From assembly GCF_024139115.2 (NCBI RefSeq), contig NW_026943277.1, positions 1,240,001 through 1,304,000 on the forward strand: a stretch of DNA of 64,000 nt, in the 5' to 3' direction. A program made the translations under genes and the position numbers. Shown here one piece after another: positions 45,543 through 56,173 of the stretch (positions are counted from its first letter, which is position 1; each line of letters opens with the position of its first letter). This DNA comes from Armigeres subalbatus (lineage: Eukaryota > Arthropoda > Insecta > Diptera > Culicidae). The notes under the pieces are model-generated. The model was not told the origin of the DNA. It searched no databases and worked only from the letters and a program-made list of their open reading frames with translations.

Positions 45543-45920
45543 AACGATTCCCGTTCTCCATCTTAGTGAGATGTTATGGCCGTCGACGTTATCGCAGTGG
45601 GATCATGGATCGGCCGCATAAGTCGCGTGGCGCAGTGGGATCATGGATCAGCCACGTAAGTCTTGGGTAGCGCCGGACGGCATTCATCAGGAGGTTGGAA
45701 CGTTCGGTAGGATGCTGGCTGGTCAGCAAGCGTCCAGGAGGAGCGTCGGGACATTCAGGAGCTGGTCAACAGAGGGTGCTGTGCAAACGTCGGATAGAGG
45801 CCATTTGTACGGGCAACGGATTGGGCCAGGAGGAATTGTTCGGCGAGGAGGAGCTCTGGACGGGAGGCTCGGTTTTAGAAGGAGCCAAGAAAGTAGCGAC
45901 GCGTGCACACTAAGGAAGAG

Positions 45921-46117
45921 TGTTGGAATATCAGGTAGTGTGCGACGCTTCGCTGTAGATCGAAGATGGATAGGAGGTAGGCGCCAGTTGGTTGTAGTTG
46001 CTCTTGGATAGATTAAGGAATATTGTTATGGATGCATTGTAGATACCTATTGTTGAATAAAGAGAACTGCAGCTACTGGCAGAAGTATTCTGGGCAGTGC
46101 CTTTCTGGGCAGCAACA
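45921..46117 (+). repeat. 3' LTR, shortened
   Basis: Matches the 5' LTR through agaagtat, then about 80 bp is replaced by a shorter diverged tail ending gcaaca. Confidence 0.75.
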
Positions 46118-46265
46118 TAATGATTTAATTTAATTAAAAATGGGAAACCAGCGAGTTTGTTCTATTTTGCTCCAGATTCAAACTAGACTAGTGGTCGAAA
46201 ATTTAGAATGAAACTTCTGAAATTTAAACCAAAAATCGATGTGAACTGTAAAATAAGTGAGGTTT

Positions 46266-46500
46266 GGCTTTGGTCCGATTCGCGAATTAAAATCAAATTG
46301 AACTTAAAAATGACAGTTCAAAAATTTTCAAATAACCCTGCTCGCAGAGCAAGATTACTTTTGACAGATGTTGAATCATTTTTGATAGATATTTTGTTGA
46401 TCTTGCTGGATAGCACCATCCATTTTTATGAACGGGAGATTGCATAATTTCTGAACTGTTAAGTTTAATTTGATTTTAATTCGCGAATCGGACCAAAGCC
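46266..46500. mobile_element. MITE with termini GGCTTTGGTCCGATTCGCG
   Basis: Inverted ends of about 30 bp including cgcgaattaaaatcaaatt. The interior aaataaccctgctcgcagag links it to 14903-15132. No clear duplication. Confidence 0.75.
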
Positions 46501-46502
46501 TA

Positions 46503-46751
46503 CACTGCCAGAAATATCTATATAAGATATGTGTCGCCGTTAGAAATTTTTGCAATAGCTCTACCCTAATATAATTGATATAGAACCACACATAAATTAA
46601 ATAATTGCTAATTCGAGACCACACATAAAGTTTATTTGGATATACATTTTATAAGTAGTTCGCATGGAGAATGGGTATGTGTGCGCTGATATACATCATA
46701 AGTTAAATCTATGGATTTTTGCCAATAAATATGTGTGGATTTTTAGTAGTG
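46503..46751. mobile_element. MITE adjoining the previous one, TSD TA
   Basis: cactgccagaaatat at the left, gtgtggatttttagtagtg at the right, TA at 46501-46502 and 46752-46753. Relative of 33353-33546. Confidence 0.65.
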
Positions 46752-46753
46752 TA

Positions 46754-47069
46754 AGTTAGAGTTTGCATAGACCAGTGTATGATGACGTAGGTTGACAGTT
46801 CACAGAGCTTGTTTACAGGGACTTAGTCTCTGGAGCAGCTTCCGGAAAAACTGTTTTGCGATTAATTTAGAATATTGATGTCTGCTGTGGTTGATTTATG
46901 GTAGGTATCAAAGCATATCACTAGAATATTCGGATCAAAATGATTTTGAACGAAAATTACGGATTTTTATTTCCAGCTGATCGATTTTAATTCTAACACC
47001 TTGTAAACAAGCTCTGTGAACTGTCAAATAATTGAGGTTAAGTCAAGATCTTGCATTGGTCTATTGGTC
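46754..47069. other. No gene; short inverted words
   Basis: ttgacagttcacagagcttg near 46791 is inverted as caagctctgtgaactgtcaa near 47008, suggesting another decayed TIR element of about 240 bp. Confidence 0.5.
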
Positions 47070-47073
47070 TATT

Positions 47074-47844
47074 CAAGACAAAATTTTCAAAACGACTTAT
47101 CTGCTCCTGTAAACAAAGATTCAAACGACGATTTGACGAATCTGATATAGCTCTCCCACGCAAACCAACACCATCAATAGGTAGGTGAAGGATTCCGCTA
47201 CCTGTTGGTGGTGTTGGTTTGCGTGGGAGAGCTATCAGATTCGTCAAATCGTCGTTTGAATCTTTGTTTACAGAAGCAGATAGGGTAAAACGTCCTATCG
47301 TTGTGGTATACCCTAATGTTGCGGTAGTGTTAAAATAGTCCATTCTGGATATAACACCATTGAAAACAATTGTGGGTACGCTAAAACTCTTCGAATTAAC
47401 GACTAGAACAGCTTTTGTTTCTCAAAATTCCGTTCAAAATGATGGAAAATCAACATTTTTCGTTAAAAATTTGAATCTCTTGAGCCTATTATTGCGGTAG
47501 TGCTAAGGTCCTATTGTTGCGGTATCGCTCTCCATAAGAATTACATGCAATACCACAACAATAGGACTGACCTTCAAAAAATATCGCAACGATAGGCAAC
47601 TGCGTCCTATTATTGCGGTAGTTTGTTTTTATTCTGATAAAAACAAAACAACATAAGTTCAAAACAATTCACGTAATATTTACGAAACTATAGTTAACGA
47701 GCATCCTATTCAACTACTACAATATGGAAATCGACCAACAGGTAATTTTTGAAGAATTTTTGTAATCAATTTTATTTTGACACGGTGCTTAACCCCTCCA
47801 TAATAGGTCGTTTTACCCTAAGTCGTTTTGAAAATTTTGTCTTG
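47074..47844. mobile_element. Foldback MITE, TSD TATT, split by a second MITE
   Basis: Termini CAAGACAAAATTTTCAAAAC and inverse; TATT at 47070-47073 and 47845-47848. The arms carry aaacaaagattcaaacgacg and cacgcaaaccaacacc. Without the nested element it is about 233 bp. Confidence 0.9.
47283..47818. mobile_element. MITE nested in the foldback MITE, TSD TA
   Basis: Termini GGGTAAAACG and CGTTTTACCC, TA at 47281-47282 and 47819-47820. Removing it and one TA restores agcagataagtcgttttg, the exact inverse of the other arm. The interior has repeated ctattgttgcggta words. Confidence 0.92.
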
Positions 47845-47848
47845 TATT

Positions 47849-48159
47849 GTGCAGAAAACGTGTCGCACGTGATTTGGTCCTCCATCTATTTTCAATGGGG
47901 CGGGATTTTTTTTTTCAATCACACTGATAAAAAAATCTGACCACACTGGTCAAACGTCAGCGAGAAAGAAACAACCGATAAAAAGTGATACGAAAAACGA
48001 GGCGATAATCAGGAGAGAAAAATTTTGTCAAAATATGTGCGTTTGCAGTTAATGACGAGCTTTTTCTTTCTGTGAAATAATTTCGTTTAATAATCAAGTT
48101 GAGGCCATGGCTGCTTTCTGAAGTCAGTTTTGTGACAACAATTTGCCGACCCACTTATC
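47849..48159 (+). promoter_or_regulatory. VPS8: VPS8 5' region
   Basis: 311 bp between the MITE pair and the VPS8 start codon; promoter and 5' UTR presumably lie here. No TATA box close to the ATG. Confidence 0.5.
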
Positions 48160-51100
48160 ATGAATAGCCTGAAAGCGCCGTCGATGAACTCGTTGCTGGA
48201 TTCCGATCATGGATCCTCAAATGATAGTCTGCTGGCTGAATCGCTCCAACTGGATATTGAGGAGGTGGGTGGAGCACTGATAAGGGAGAAATTTGATACT
48301 AACATTTTGATTCAACATTTCCTTTCAGCTGGATGATGAGGAATATTCCATTCCTGCGGTGGACCAACTCCCAACGTTGGAAAGTGTACTCAGTGAAATA
48401 GATAGTGACCTGGACAGTGTATCGGTGGCCGGGCGAACAGTTGTAGATGGGGGTGTGGTCAGTGGAGGGTTGGGGTCGACACCGACTCCTTCGTTGAACG
48501 ATGACTACATGCGAATGGAGTCGATTCTAAGGCACGTCGTACTACAGGGCGTTACGGCACAGGTCACATCCGCTGTGGACAGAATAGACGCCGGACTGGC
48601 AACGTCCTGTACGGTTTCACAAATGATTGCCGTGGGAACATCACATGGACATATTTTGGCGTTTGACTGTTCGCAGACCCTGAAATGGTGCTGTCAAGAT
48701 GGGATTTCGCAAGGAGCGGTTTCAGCTTTGGCTTTCAACGAAGACAATACCCGTCTGTTGGCCGGGTTCGCCCGGGGGAGTATACTGATGATAGATACGT
48801 TTACAGGAGACGTGATTCGTACACTTAACGAGGTAATTACTCCAAACACGGGTGTGCTGCATCTGAAATGGACGAACCGGCCTGCACTAGCACTTTGTTC
48901 GGATTCCGGTGGATCTGTATGGAGTTTAAGCTTTACCAGGAGGCTAGGAATCCGTGGCTGTGATTCTCGCTGCTTATTTAGTGGAGCCCGTGGAGAGGTT
49001 TGTACGGTAGAGCCATTATTGTTGGGAGACGAGGAACATCCGTTGAAGAATTATACTTTGGCAGCGTTGGCTACGCTGAGCAAGTTTTTTGTCGTGATGA
49101 TCCGTCCTAGACTTAAGGTCATTAAATTCCATCCCATGGCCGGTTATCCAGATTGTTTGCCACTGCTCGCATGGCAGATGGTACTGATTCAAGCTGCAGA
49201 TTCGTCACGAACCATCGATCCCGTGCTAGCAGCTGCACGTGGAGCTGATTTGTATTTCCATCAGATAAGCTATTGCAGTGGACGGATATCTCTTATCTTT
49301 CTTCGCCATATTCACCTTGGTTACAATCTTTTGGCGCTGCACTGGCTTGGACCGAAGACAATTGCCTGTTTGGACACGATGGAAATGCTCCATTTGTCGG
49401 ATGTTCGAACCAACAAGGAATTGGAAACAATTGACGTGTCGAATGTTGGTCTGATGTACAATTCCGCGCAGTTCAAAGGCTTAGCAACCGGAGGAAACGT
49501 CTCCCCAGCTCTAGCCTTAGCCGGAGACTCGGCTTGTTACAATACGGTTGTTTCACAGGGTAGCCAAATATATCTACTGGCAGGGAAAAGCCTACACGGG
49601 GTCAGCGCCAGAGCTTGGAGCGACCGAATTTCCTACCTGACGTCGATGCAACGCTGGGAAGAAGCAATTGAACTGGCCGTTGACGGATACCGAGCGGCAG
49701 CTGGACGACACCGTCGGTTAGCCGTTGCTAAGGAGCGAATCCTTCGAATGTTTGATGAGTATTTGAGCGCCACTCGTAAATCGCCAGAACAGTGCCTGGA
49801 AGCAATGGTAGCGTGTCTGATAGAGATAAATGAGAAGTAAGGAATTTTTAGATACATGTTTTCATGTCAGATTATTTTTCTTTTTTGTGTTACCTCCAAT
49901 ACTACACAGTGGCTTTGAAGTAGTTTGTTTTTGCATGGAGTAGAAATACTGTAGGAACAACTCTTTTGCTACAATTTCAAACTAATCAATTTAATAATTT
50001 GTTATCTGGCTTGCATTCGTTTTTAGGAATCTCCTCTGGCAAGAGCTTTACGACCGCCTCCCCACTACTGACTACTACTTAACTATCATCGCCCGACAAA
50101 TCGAGAACGATAATCTGAACTCGATCGCTCCTTCAGTTGCACAAGTCCTTTGTGATTATTTTCTGCGTAGAAGAGACCTTACTCGGCTGGAAAATCTAAT
50201 TCTTAAGCTGGACTGGCAATGCCTAGATTTGCATCAGGTGCTCACCATCTGCCGCAAGGAGAACCTATATCGGGCCCAGATGTACCTAAACACTAAAGCC
50301 CTACGTGATTACACGGTTTCGCTGACGGATTTAATTCCAATCATCAACGACGAGAACGATTCCCATCTGGGGAATTGCTTGCTGGTGTATGTGTCCAGCT
50401 GTCTCGCAGGTCGAGGCTATCCAACGGGAGACATTGAACCGGAGCTGATTGCCACGGTGAAGCATGAAGTGCTGCGCTGCCTAACGGTGATTCATTCTAA
50501 GAACGCCCCCGAAGCCGAGCTTCCTTATCCGTATCTAAGGACATTGCTGGAGTTTGATACCAGAGAAACGCTGAACGTGATTTCACTTGCATTCCAGGAG
50601 AAAGAGTTCAATGGAGAACTTGGATTATCTCAGCGGCAACGGATTATAAATATTTTGTTAGAAATACTTACTCCGGAGCACGCCAGTTGGTCGCAGATCG
50701 GCTGTTTGCTGAATTTCATTGCTCAACAGATAGCTTCCCGCCAATTACCAGAAAATGAACTGCTCTTAGAACGAGTAATAACCTATCTGACGAGGCAGAG
50801 TGAGGAAATTTCCATTGGTGGTATGACTCGGCGAGAACATTCCGAACAGGAGCAAACGTGGTTAGAACTGCTCCGGTCCAACTGCCTTAGTCACATTCCG
50901 AATGAAGATTTGTTGGAAATTTCACGTCACGGCCGGTGTTATCGAGTCACGGAATACATTTTGGAGCAACTTGGTCGGTACGAGGAAATATTCGATTGCT
51001 ACTTGTTGGATGAGTTCCGCCATAGCGAGCTGTTCAATTACATCTGCCAGTACAGCGAGGAAGAACGGAGGCAAGTGTTGCCACTATTTATGAAGAATTT

Positions 51101-52242
51101 TCAAACCATTCTGGACATTAATTGTGAACAGACGACTCGGGTCGCAACGGATCAGTTTATGAGACATTTAAATCAGTTTCTTCAACAGCTGCACAATAGT
51201 CCGGAGAGATTGTTTCAGTTTCTTCGGCAGTTAAACAAGCAAGGAGTCCAGTTGGAAACACGTGACTGTGAGAAGTACTTGGAACTGCTTTGTCAATACC
51301 AACCGGAAGACGTGATCGAGTTCCTGAAGTCTAACGATTCTTATCGGCTGGATTTCGCTGTCGGTGTTATCAAGGGCCATGGAATGAATACGGCTTTAAT
51401 TTATCTGTACGAAAAGCAGGGTGACTACCAGGCGGCTTATGCCGTTGCGGTAGAAGCGCTTAAAGATGCCCCGGAAAGTACGGCCGAGATGTGTGCTCTG
51501 CAGGTAAGATTAATAACAGGATAGTGAGATCACCATATTGCTATCATCATTCGATTTCTTTCAGGTATCCGGTTTGTGTTCCCGAGCTTCGACAGTCCTG
51601 TCAGAGGCCGAACGTCAAGAACTCTGGTTCTCACTGTTGAAAATTGTTCTCTCCAGAGCTGATCTAACGCAAATAACGAAAAATATCCTACATTCGGCAA
51701 GCGAGTTTGTCGATTTGGCTAAACTGGTCCAGTTGGTGCTGACCTCCGGGACGAAGACAGGGAACTTCGGTGACATCAGACACGTTCTTATCGGCATGTT
51801 GTCCAATTCCGCATACGAAACGGTGCTACTGGAGACTACGTCACAAATTCTGGGCCGAGATCTGCACGCCATTCTAGCTCGAGAGCGCCGTTTCGCTAGG
51901 AAAGGACTCTGCGTGAAATCTATCAAATGTATCATCTGTCGAAACAAGCTGTACAACGGCGCTAAAGATTGCGTTGTGGTTTTTGGCAATTGTGGCCATG
52001 CGTTGCATAAGGATTGTGCCAGTCGTTACTGCACCGTTGTGACTGGTTCACCTTCGGCAGAAGGAGCAAGTAGCAAATTAACAAAATTGAAATGCCCGAG
52101 ATGCGACGTAGTTATCAGTGAGCGGGAACCTGTGGGAACCTCTGAGTGTCGCGTGGAATTAGGGGCAACAAGCATGCCTAGCGATCACGGAAACGACTCC
52201 AGTGTTCTAAAGTTGAGCGCTCCTCCGCGCATTGGCCTGTAG
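48160..52242 (+). CDS. VPS8: Vacuolar protein sorting-associated protein 8, CORVET subunit
   Basis: Four exons: 48160-48264, 48329-49836, 50027-51503 and 51565-52242, all GT-AG, introns 61-190 bp, total about 1255 residues (Drosophila Vps8 is of similar size, human about 1430). The N-terminus is acidic and serine-rich. Residues about 126-400 form the WD40-like propeller (MIAVGTSHGHILAFD, LLAGFARGSILMIDTFTGDV, ALCSDSGGSVWSL). A long alpha-solenoid follows, with the CLDLHQVLTICRKENLYRAQ block in exon 3. A C-terminal RING-type zinc finger spans residues 1152-1210 (CIIC, then NCGHALHKDC, then CPRC). VPS8 binds Rab5 and, with the class C core and VPS3/TGFBRAP1, tethers early endosomes for fusion. 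The start at 48160 is in frame with exon 2 and is the first ATG of the reading frame. The gene looks intact. Confidence 0.97.
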
Positions 52243-52600
52243 TGTCGAACACTATTTGTATTGATCTCTCGGATGTTCTGTTTCGCCGTTCCTACTTTCG
52301 ACCAGCAGCATTAGTGTCCTTCTTCCACTCCGACGAGCAGACGAACGGGGTAAGTTTTTAAAGACTTTATTCTTTATGATATTGCATTCTGTGTAATGTA
52401 GCTATTCTTTAGTAGAAACTGAAATCCAACTAATGATTTCACTGATTTTAAGCATTTCTAAGAAAATAATGGATACTCTTCAATATTATATAGCTAAAAA
52501 TTATATAAGCATTGTTAATTTGTAATTAATTATATTATTTATGAAACATAGGTTTCCGTAATTCGAGTAACGAAAGCATACGCATCAAAGAATGTTACCG
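52243..52600. other. VPS8 3' flank
   Basis: Likely 3' UTR. A donor-like ggggtaagttttt occurs at about 52348; no matching downstream exon is evident. The only near aataaa on the plus strand is distant (53028-53033). Confidence 0.45.
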
Positions 52601-52824
52601 ATTTACAATGTTCTGAAAACTCAGATGTAAATATCTAAATTATATGGAAGATTGTGATCTGAAAAATGTATTGAAGGTAATCACTTTCCTTCGATGGGAC
52701 TCGAACCCACGACCCGTGGATTCAAGTCCCATCGAAGGAAGTGGTTACTTCCAATACATTTTTTAAATCAAAATCTGTCATATAATGTACCAGTTTACAT
52801 CTGAGTTTTCAGAACATCGTAAAT
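52601..52824. repeat. Foldback repeat with tRNA-like T-arm sequence at its centre
   Basis: Arms of about 105 bp (atgttctgaaaactcagatg, aatgtattgaaggtaatcac, tccttcgatgggactcgaac) are inverted on the right. The central cgatgggactcgaacccac and inverse resemble the end of a tRNA gene. A solo arm is at 11555-11655. Confidence 0.78.
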
Positions 52825-53167
52825 TAATGTCCATGTCGGGTGTTCCAATACCCGAAAAACAGACAATTTACTTTGATTGAACTTACGAACGATGTTAACC
52901 AACAAACGATAATATATGATTAAGAAAAGTTCACGTCATGCATCGTGTAGTTCATTAGACATCTTGAACTTCGGTAATGAATCTTGAAGTCCGTGTCCAT
53001 AGTGTTTTGTAAGCCGAAATATAGACCAATAAATGTTTTCATCATTATAGAAACATTGTAAAACACAATTAGATGACATCCTTCCAATCTCACAAAATAG
53101 TGAAGTCATTTATTAAATACGAGAAAGGCAAAAATATCTCGCTATTAGACATAATTAATGGTGACTC
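52825..53167. other. AT-rich, no gene
   Basis: Flanking sequence left of the RTE insertion. 53118-53167 resembles worn gcctttctcgtac-type repeat. Confidence 0.4.
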
Positions 53168-53179
53168 GTACTGAAAGGC

Positions 53180-53878
53180 CTTGTGGATATTCTTGCGGGG
53201 GAAGAAAGTGCTTCGGACTACCATTCCGCGGGAGGCTGCAAAGTTTATGCATCGTTGGCCGTTGTCGTTCGATACGGTATGCAGACTATCCGGTCCGATG
53301 ACCGGTCTATACATTTCCTCCCTTCCTACCTGAGCGTTCATATCACCGATGACGATTTTGACGTCCCGCAGTGGGCATCCATCGTATGTTTGCTCCAGCT
53401 GCGCATAGAACGCTTCTTTCTCGTCGTCGGATCTCCCTTCGTGTGGGCTGTGCACGTTGATGATGCTATAGTTGAAGAAACGGCCTTTTATCCTCAGCTT
53501 GCACATCTTTGCGTTGATTGGCTGCCACCCAATCACGCGTTGGCGCATATTTCCCAACACTATGAAGCCGGTTTCCAGCTCGTTGGTGGTGCCACAGCTT
53601 TGGTAGAAGGTAGCCGCTCGATGCTCGCTTTTCCACACTTTCTGTCCTGTCCAGCAGATTTCCTGCAGCGCTACGACATCGTAGTTGCGGGGATGTAATT
53701 CATCGTAGATTATCCTGTCGCAACCTGCGAAGCCTAGCGACTTGCAGTTCCATGTTCCAAGCTTCCAATCGTGATCCTGTATTCGTCGCCTAGGTCGTTG
53801 CCGATTGTATCGAGTCGTATTATCTTCTATGTCGTTCGTTATGGTTGTTTTTAAAGGCGGCTTATTGGGCCTGCGCAA
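53180..53878 (-). pseudogene. RTE endonuclease domain, inverted
   Basis: Minus frame begins MRRPNKPPLKTTITND, then WKLGTWNCKSLGF, VALQEICWTG, INVHSPHEGRSDDEKEAFYA, VIGDMNAQVG and STFFPRKNIHK. These are the apurinic-type endonuclease blocks of RTE elements. The frame runs on past 53180 into flanking DNA, so the last residues are not element-derived. The His-containing C-terminal block is missing, so it cannot be functional. Confidence 0.88.
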
Positions 53879-54189
53879 ACCTCCTGTCTCGTCGGAGGGC
53901 CGTCGAGTCAGGGCTGTTTAGCGTCCCACCTAACACCAGGACTTGGGCTTGTGCGCTTTGAGCGGAACACGGTCGCTTTGGCGGAGCCTACTTGCGGATT
54001 CATGCAGCTTTTTATAGAGGTTTAACAGGGCCCACTGTCAAACCCCACCACATCCTAGGCAGGCGCCACAACTCGCAGATGGCATGGAAAGGGATCGTCA
54101 AGCCCTTGGACATAGTCCCTGCTGCCCCCGATATGGCGATATGGCAGACAACGGTGGCGGTATGGTAATGAACCTCCGGCTCCGAATCT

Positions 54190-55640
54190 CCAGGAAATCC
54201 AGGAGGAGATCGGCCGGCTGAAAAACAACAAAGCCCCTGGAGTTGACCAACTACCAGGAGAGCTGTTTAAACACGGTGGTGAAGCACTGGCTAGAGCGCT
54301 GCACTGGGTGATTACCAAGGTTTGGGAGGATGAGGTTCTGCCGCAGGAGTGGATGGAAGGTGTCGTGTGTCCCATCTACAAGAAGGGCGATAAGCTGGAT
54401 TGTAGCAACTACCGCGCAATTACATTGCTGAACGCCGCCTACAAGGTACTCTCCCAAATTTTATGCCGCCGACTAACACCAATTGTAAGAGAGTTCGTGG
54501 GGCAGTACCAGGCGGGATTTATGGGTGAACGCTCTACCACAGACCAGGTGTTCGCCATACGTCAGGTATTGCAGAAATGCCGCGAATACAACGTACCCAC
54601 ACATCATCTATTTATCGACTTCAAAGCCGCATATGATACAATCGATCGGGACCAGCTATGGCAGCTAATGCACGAAAACGGATTTCCGAGATTTCTCGAG
54701 TCCCTTCGAAACGCGTAGAGGGTTACGGCAAGGTGATGGTCTTTTGTGTCTGCTATTCAACATCGCTTTGGAGGGAGTAATACGAAGGGCAGGGATTGAC
54801 ACGAGTGGTACGATTTTCACGAAGTCCGTCCAGTTATTTGGTTTCGCCGACGACATTGATATCATGGCACGTAACTTTGAGAGGATGGAGGAAGCCTACA
54901 TCAGACTGAAAAGCGAAGCTAAACGGATTGGACTAGCCATCAACACGTCGAAGACGAAGTACATGATAGGAAGAGGCTCAAGAGAGGTCAATTCAAGCCA
55001 CCCATCACGAGTTTCTATCGGTGGTGACGAAATCGAGGTGGTTGAAGAATTCGTGTACTTGGGCTCACTGGTGACCGCCGATAACGATACCAGCAGAGAA
55101 ATTCGGAGGCGCATAGTGGCTGGAAATCGTACGTACTTTGGACTCCGCAAGACGCTTCGATCAAATAGAGTTCGCCGCCGTACCAAACTGATTGTCTACA
55201 AAACGCTTATAAGACCGGTAGTTCTCTACGGACACGAGACCTGGACGATGCTCGTGGAGGACCAACGCGCACTGGGAGTTTTTGAAAGGAAAGTGTTGCG
55301 TACTATCTATGGTGGAGTGCAGATGGCGGACGGTACGTGGAGGAGGCGAATGAACCACGAGTTGCATCAGCTGTTGGAAGAACCATCCTTCGTCCACACC
55401 GCGAAAATCGGAAGACTGCGGTGGGCCGGGCACGTAGCCAGAATGTCGGACAGTAATCCGGTGAAAATGGTTCTCGACAATGATCCGACGGGAACAAGAA
55501 GGCGAGGTGCACAGCGTGCAAGGTGGATCGATCAGGTGGAGGACGATTTGCGGACCCTCCGCAGACTGCGTGGTTAGCGAAGTTCAGCCATGGACCGAGC
55601 TGAATGGAGAAGACTTTTATGTGCACCACAGGCCACTCCT
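54190..55640 (+). pseudogene. RTE reverse transcriptase domain
   Basis: Plus frames give EIGRLKNNKAPGVDQLPGEL, VVCPIYKKGDKLDCSNYRAI, AGFMGERSTTDQVFAIRQ, FIDFKAAYDTIDR, then in a new frame LFGFADDIDIMARN (catalytic FADD), INTSKTKYM and the C-terminal RLRWAGHVARM and RGAQRARWIDQVEDDLRTLR. A stop and frameshift near 54718 and a nonsense change at 55575 break it. The copy is dead. Confidence 0.9.
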
Positions 55641-55685
55641 GCCTTAGTCTGATAATAAATAAATAAATAAATTGTACTGAAAGGC

Positions 55686-55912
55686 TATGAATGTTCGGCC
55701 GAAAAATCTGCCTCTATTCGGCCGAATAATCTTTGCATGTGAACCATCGGACATCGTGTCTTGGAGCTTGAAATAGTAATGCAGTGGGGTGGGCCTCTTT
55801 TCTCAGTAATAATAAAATTAGATCTCCTCCTTTTTGCAATACTTTTCTGATGTGTTCCCTGATGATGATGAATCATAGCTACGCTTAAATCTAGCTAGAT
55901 AGGTATATTTTT
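55686..55912. other. No gene
   Basis: ttcggccgaa words recur at about 55695 and 55716. No gene seen. Confidence 0.4.
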
Positions 55913-56140
55913 TTCGAGAGTTGACCAGTTGTAGTCTTAATAGAATGTTATCAAGGCTGGGCTCTCCATGTGATACACAATACTAGCAGACGACTCAAGC
56001 TATGTTACTCACTAGATCACTGCGGCCGGGGGTTGTATTGTGATCATACCGATGCATTTCCCTTCCCATAGTCAGTCAGCTTCTACAGTCAGTCAGTTAT
56101 GAACCGAACAAATAATGGAAGCTCAGCACCTACATAGATG
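55913..56140 (-). repeat. 3'-end copy of the 15821-17764 retro-element
   Basis: From ttttttcgagagttgaccag through cactgcggcc to aataatggaagctcag it matches 15838-16065 closely. The T-run at its left reads as a poly(A) tail on the minus strand. Confidence 0.82.
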
Positions 56141-56173
56141 TTTTGACGTAGGACTTACGTCTTTCTTTACTAT

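Larger units (their letters stand above)
45281..46117 (+). mobile_element. Miniature Copia-type LTR element
   Basis: A 5' LTR begins tgttggaatatcagg and ends ccaaca at 45527. Directly after it, ggttatgggcccagg matches the initiator-Met half-tRNA primer site of Drosophila copia. A purine tract aaggaagag precedes the 3' LTR at 45921. The interior is only 393 bp, so gag-pol is missing. An open frame from 45643 runs into the 3' LTR and has no recognised domain. No 5-bp target duplication is visible. Comparable to TRIM elements. Confidence 0.82.
53180..55673 (+). mobile_element. RTE-clade retrotransposon with inverted 5' half (twin priming), 12-bp TSD
   Basis: The RT half runs plus from about 54100 to the aataaataaataaat tail at 55673. 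The endonuclease half and 5' leader run minus from about 54060 to 53180. Perfect duplications gtactgaaaggc lie at 53168-53179 and 55674-55685, bounding the whole as one insertion. The part between the endonuclease C-terminus and the RT start is missing. This arrangement is what twin priming produces. Confidence 0.9.

Noticed and set aside
49633..49857. Minus-strand frame within VPS8
   Set aside because: Shadow of VPS8 exon 2 with no independent motif.
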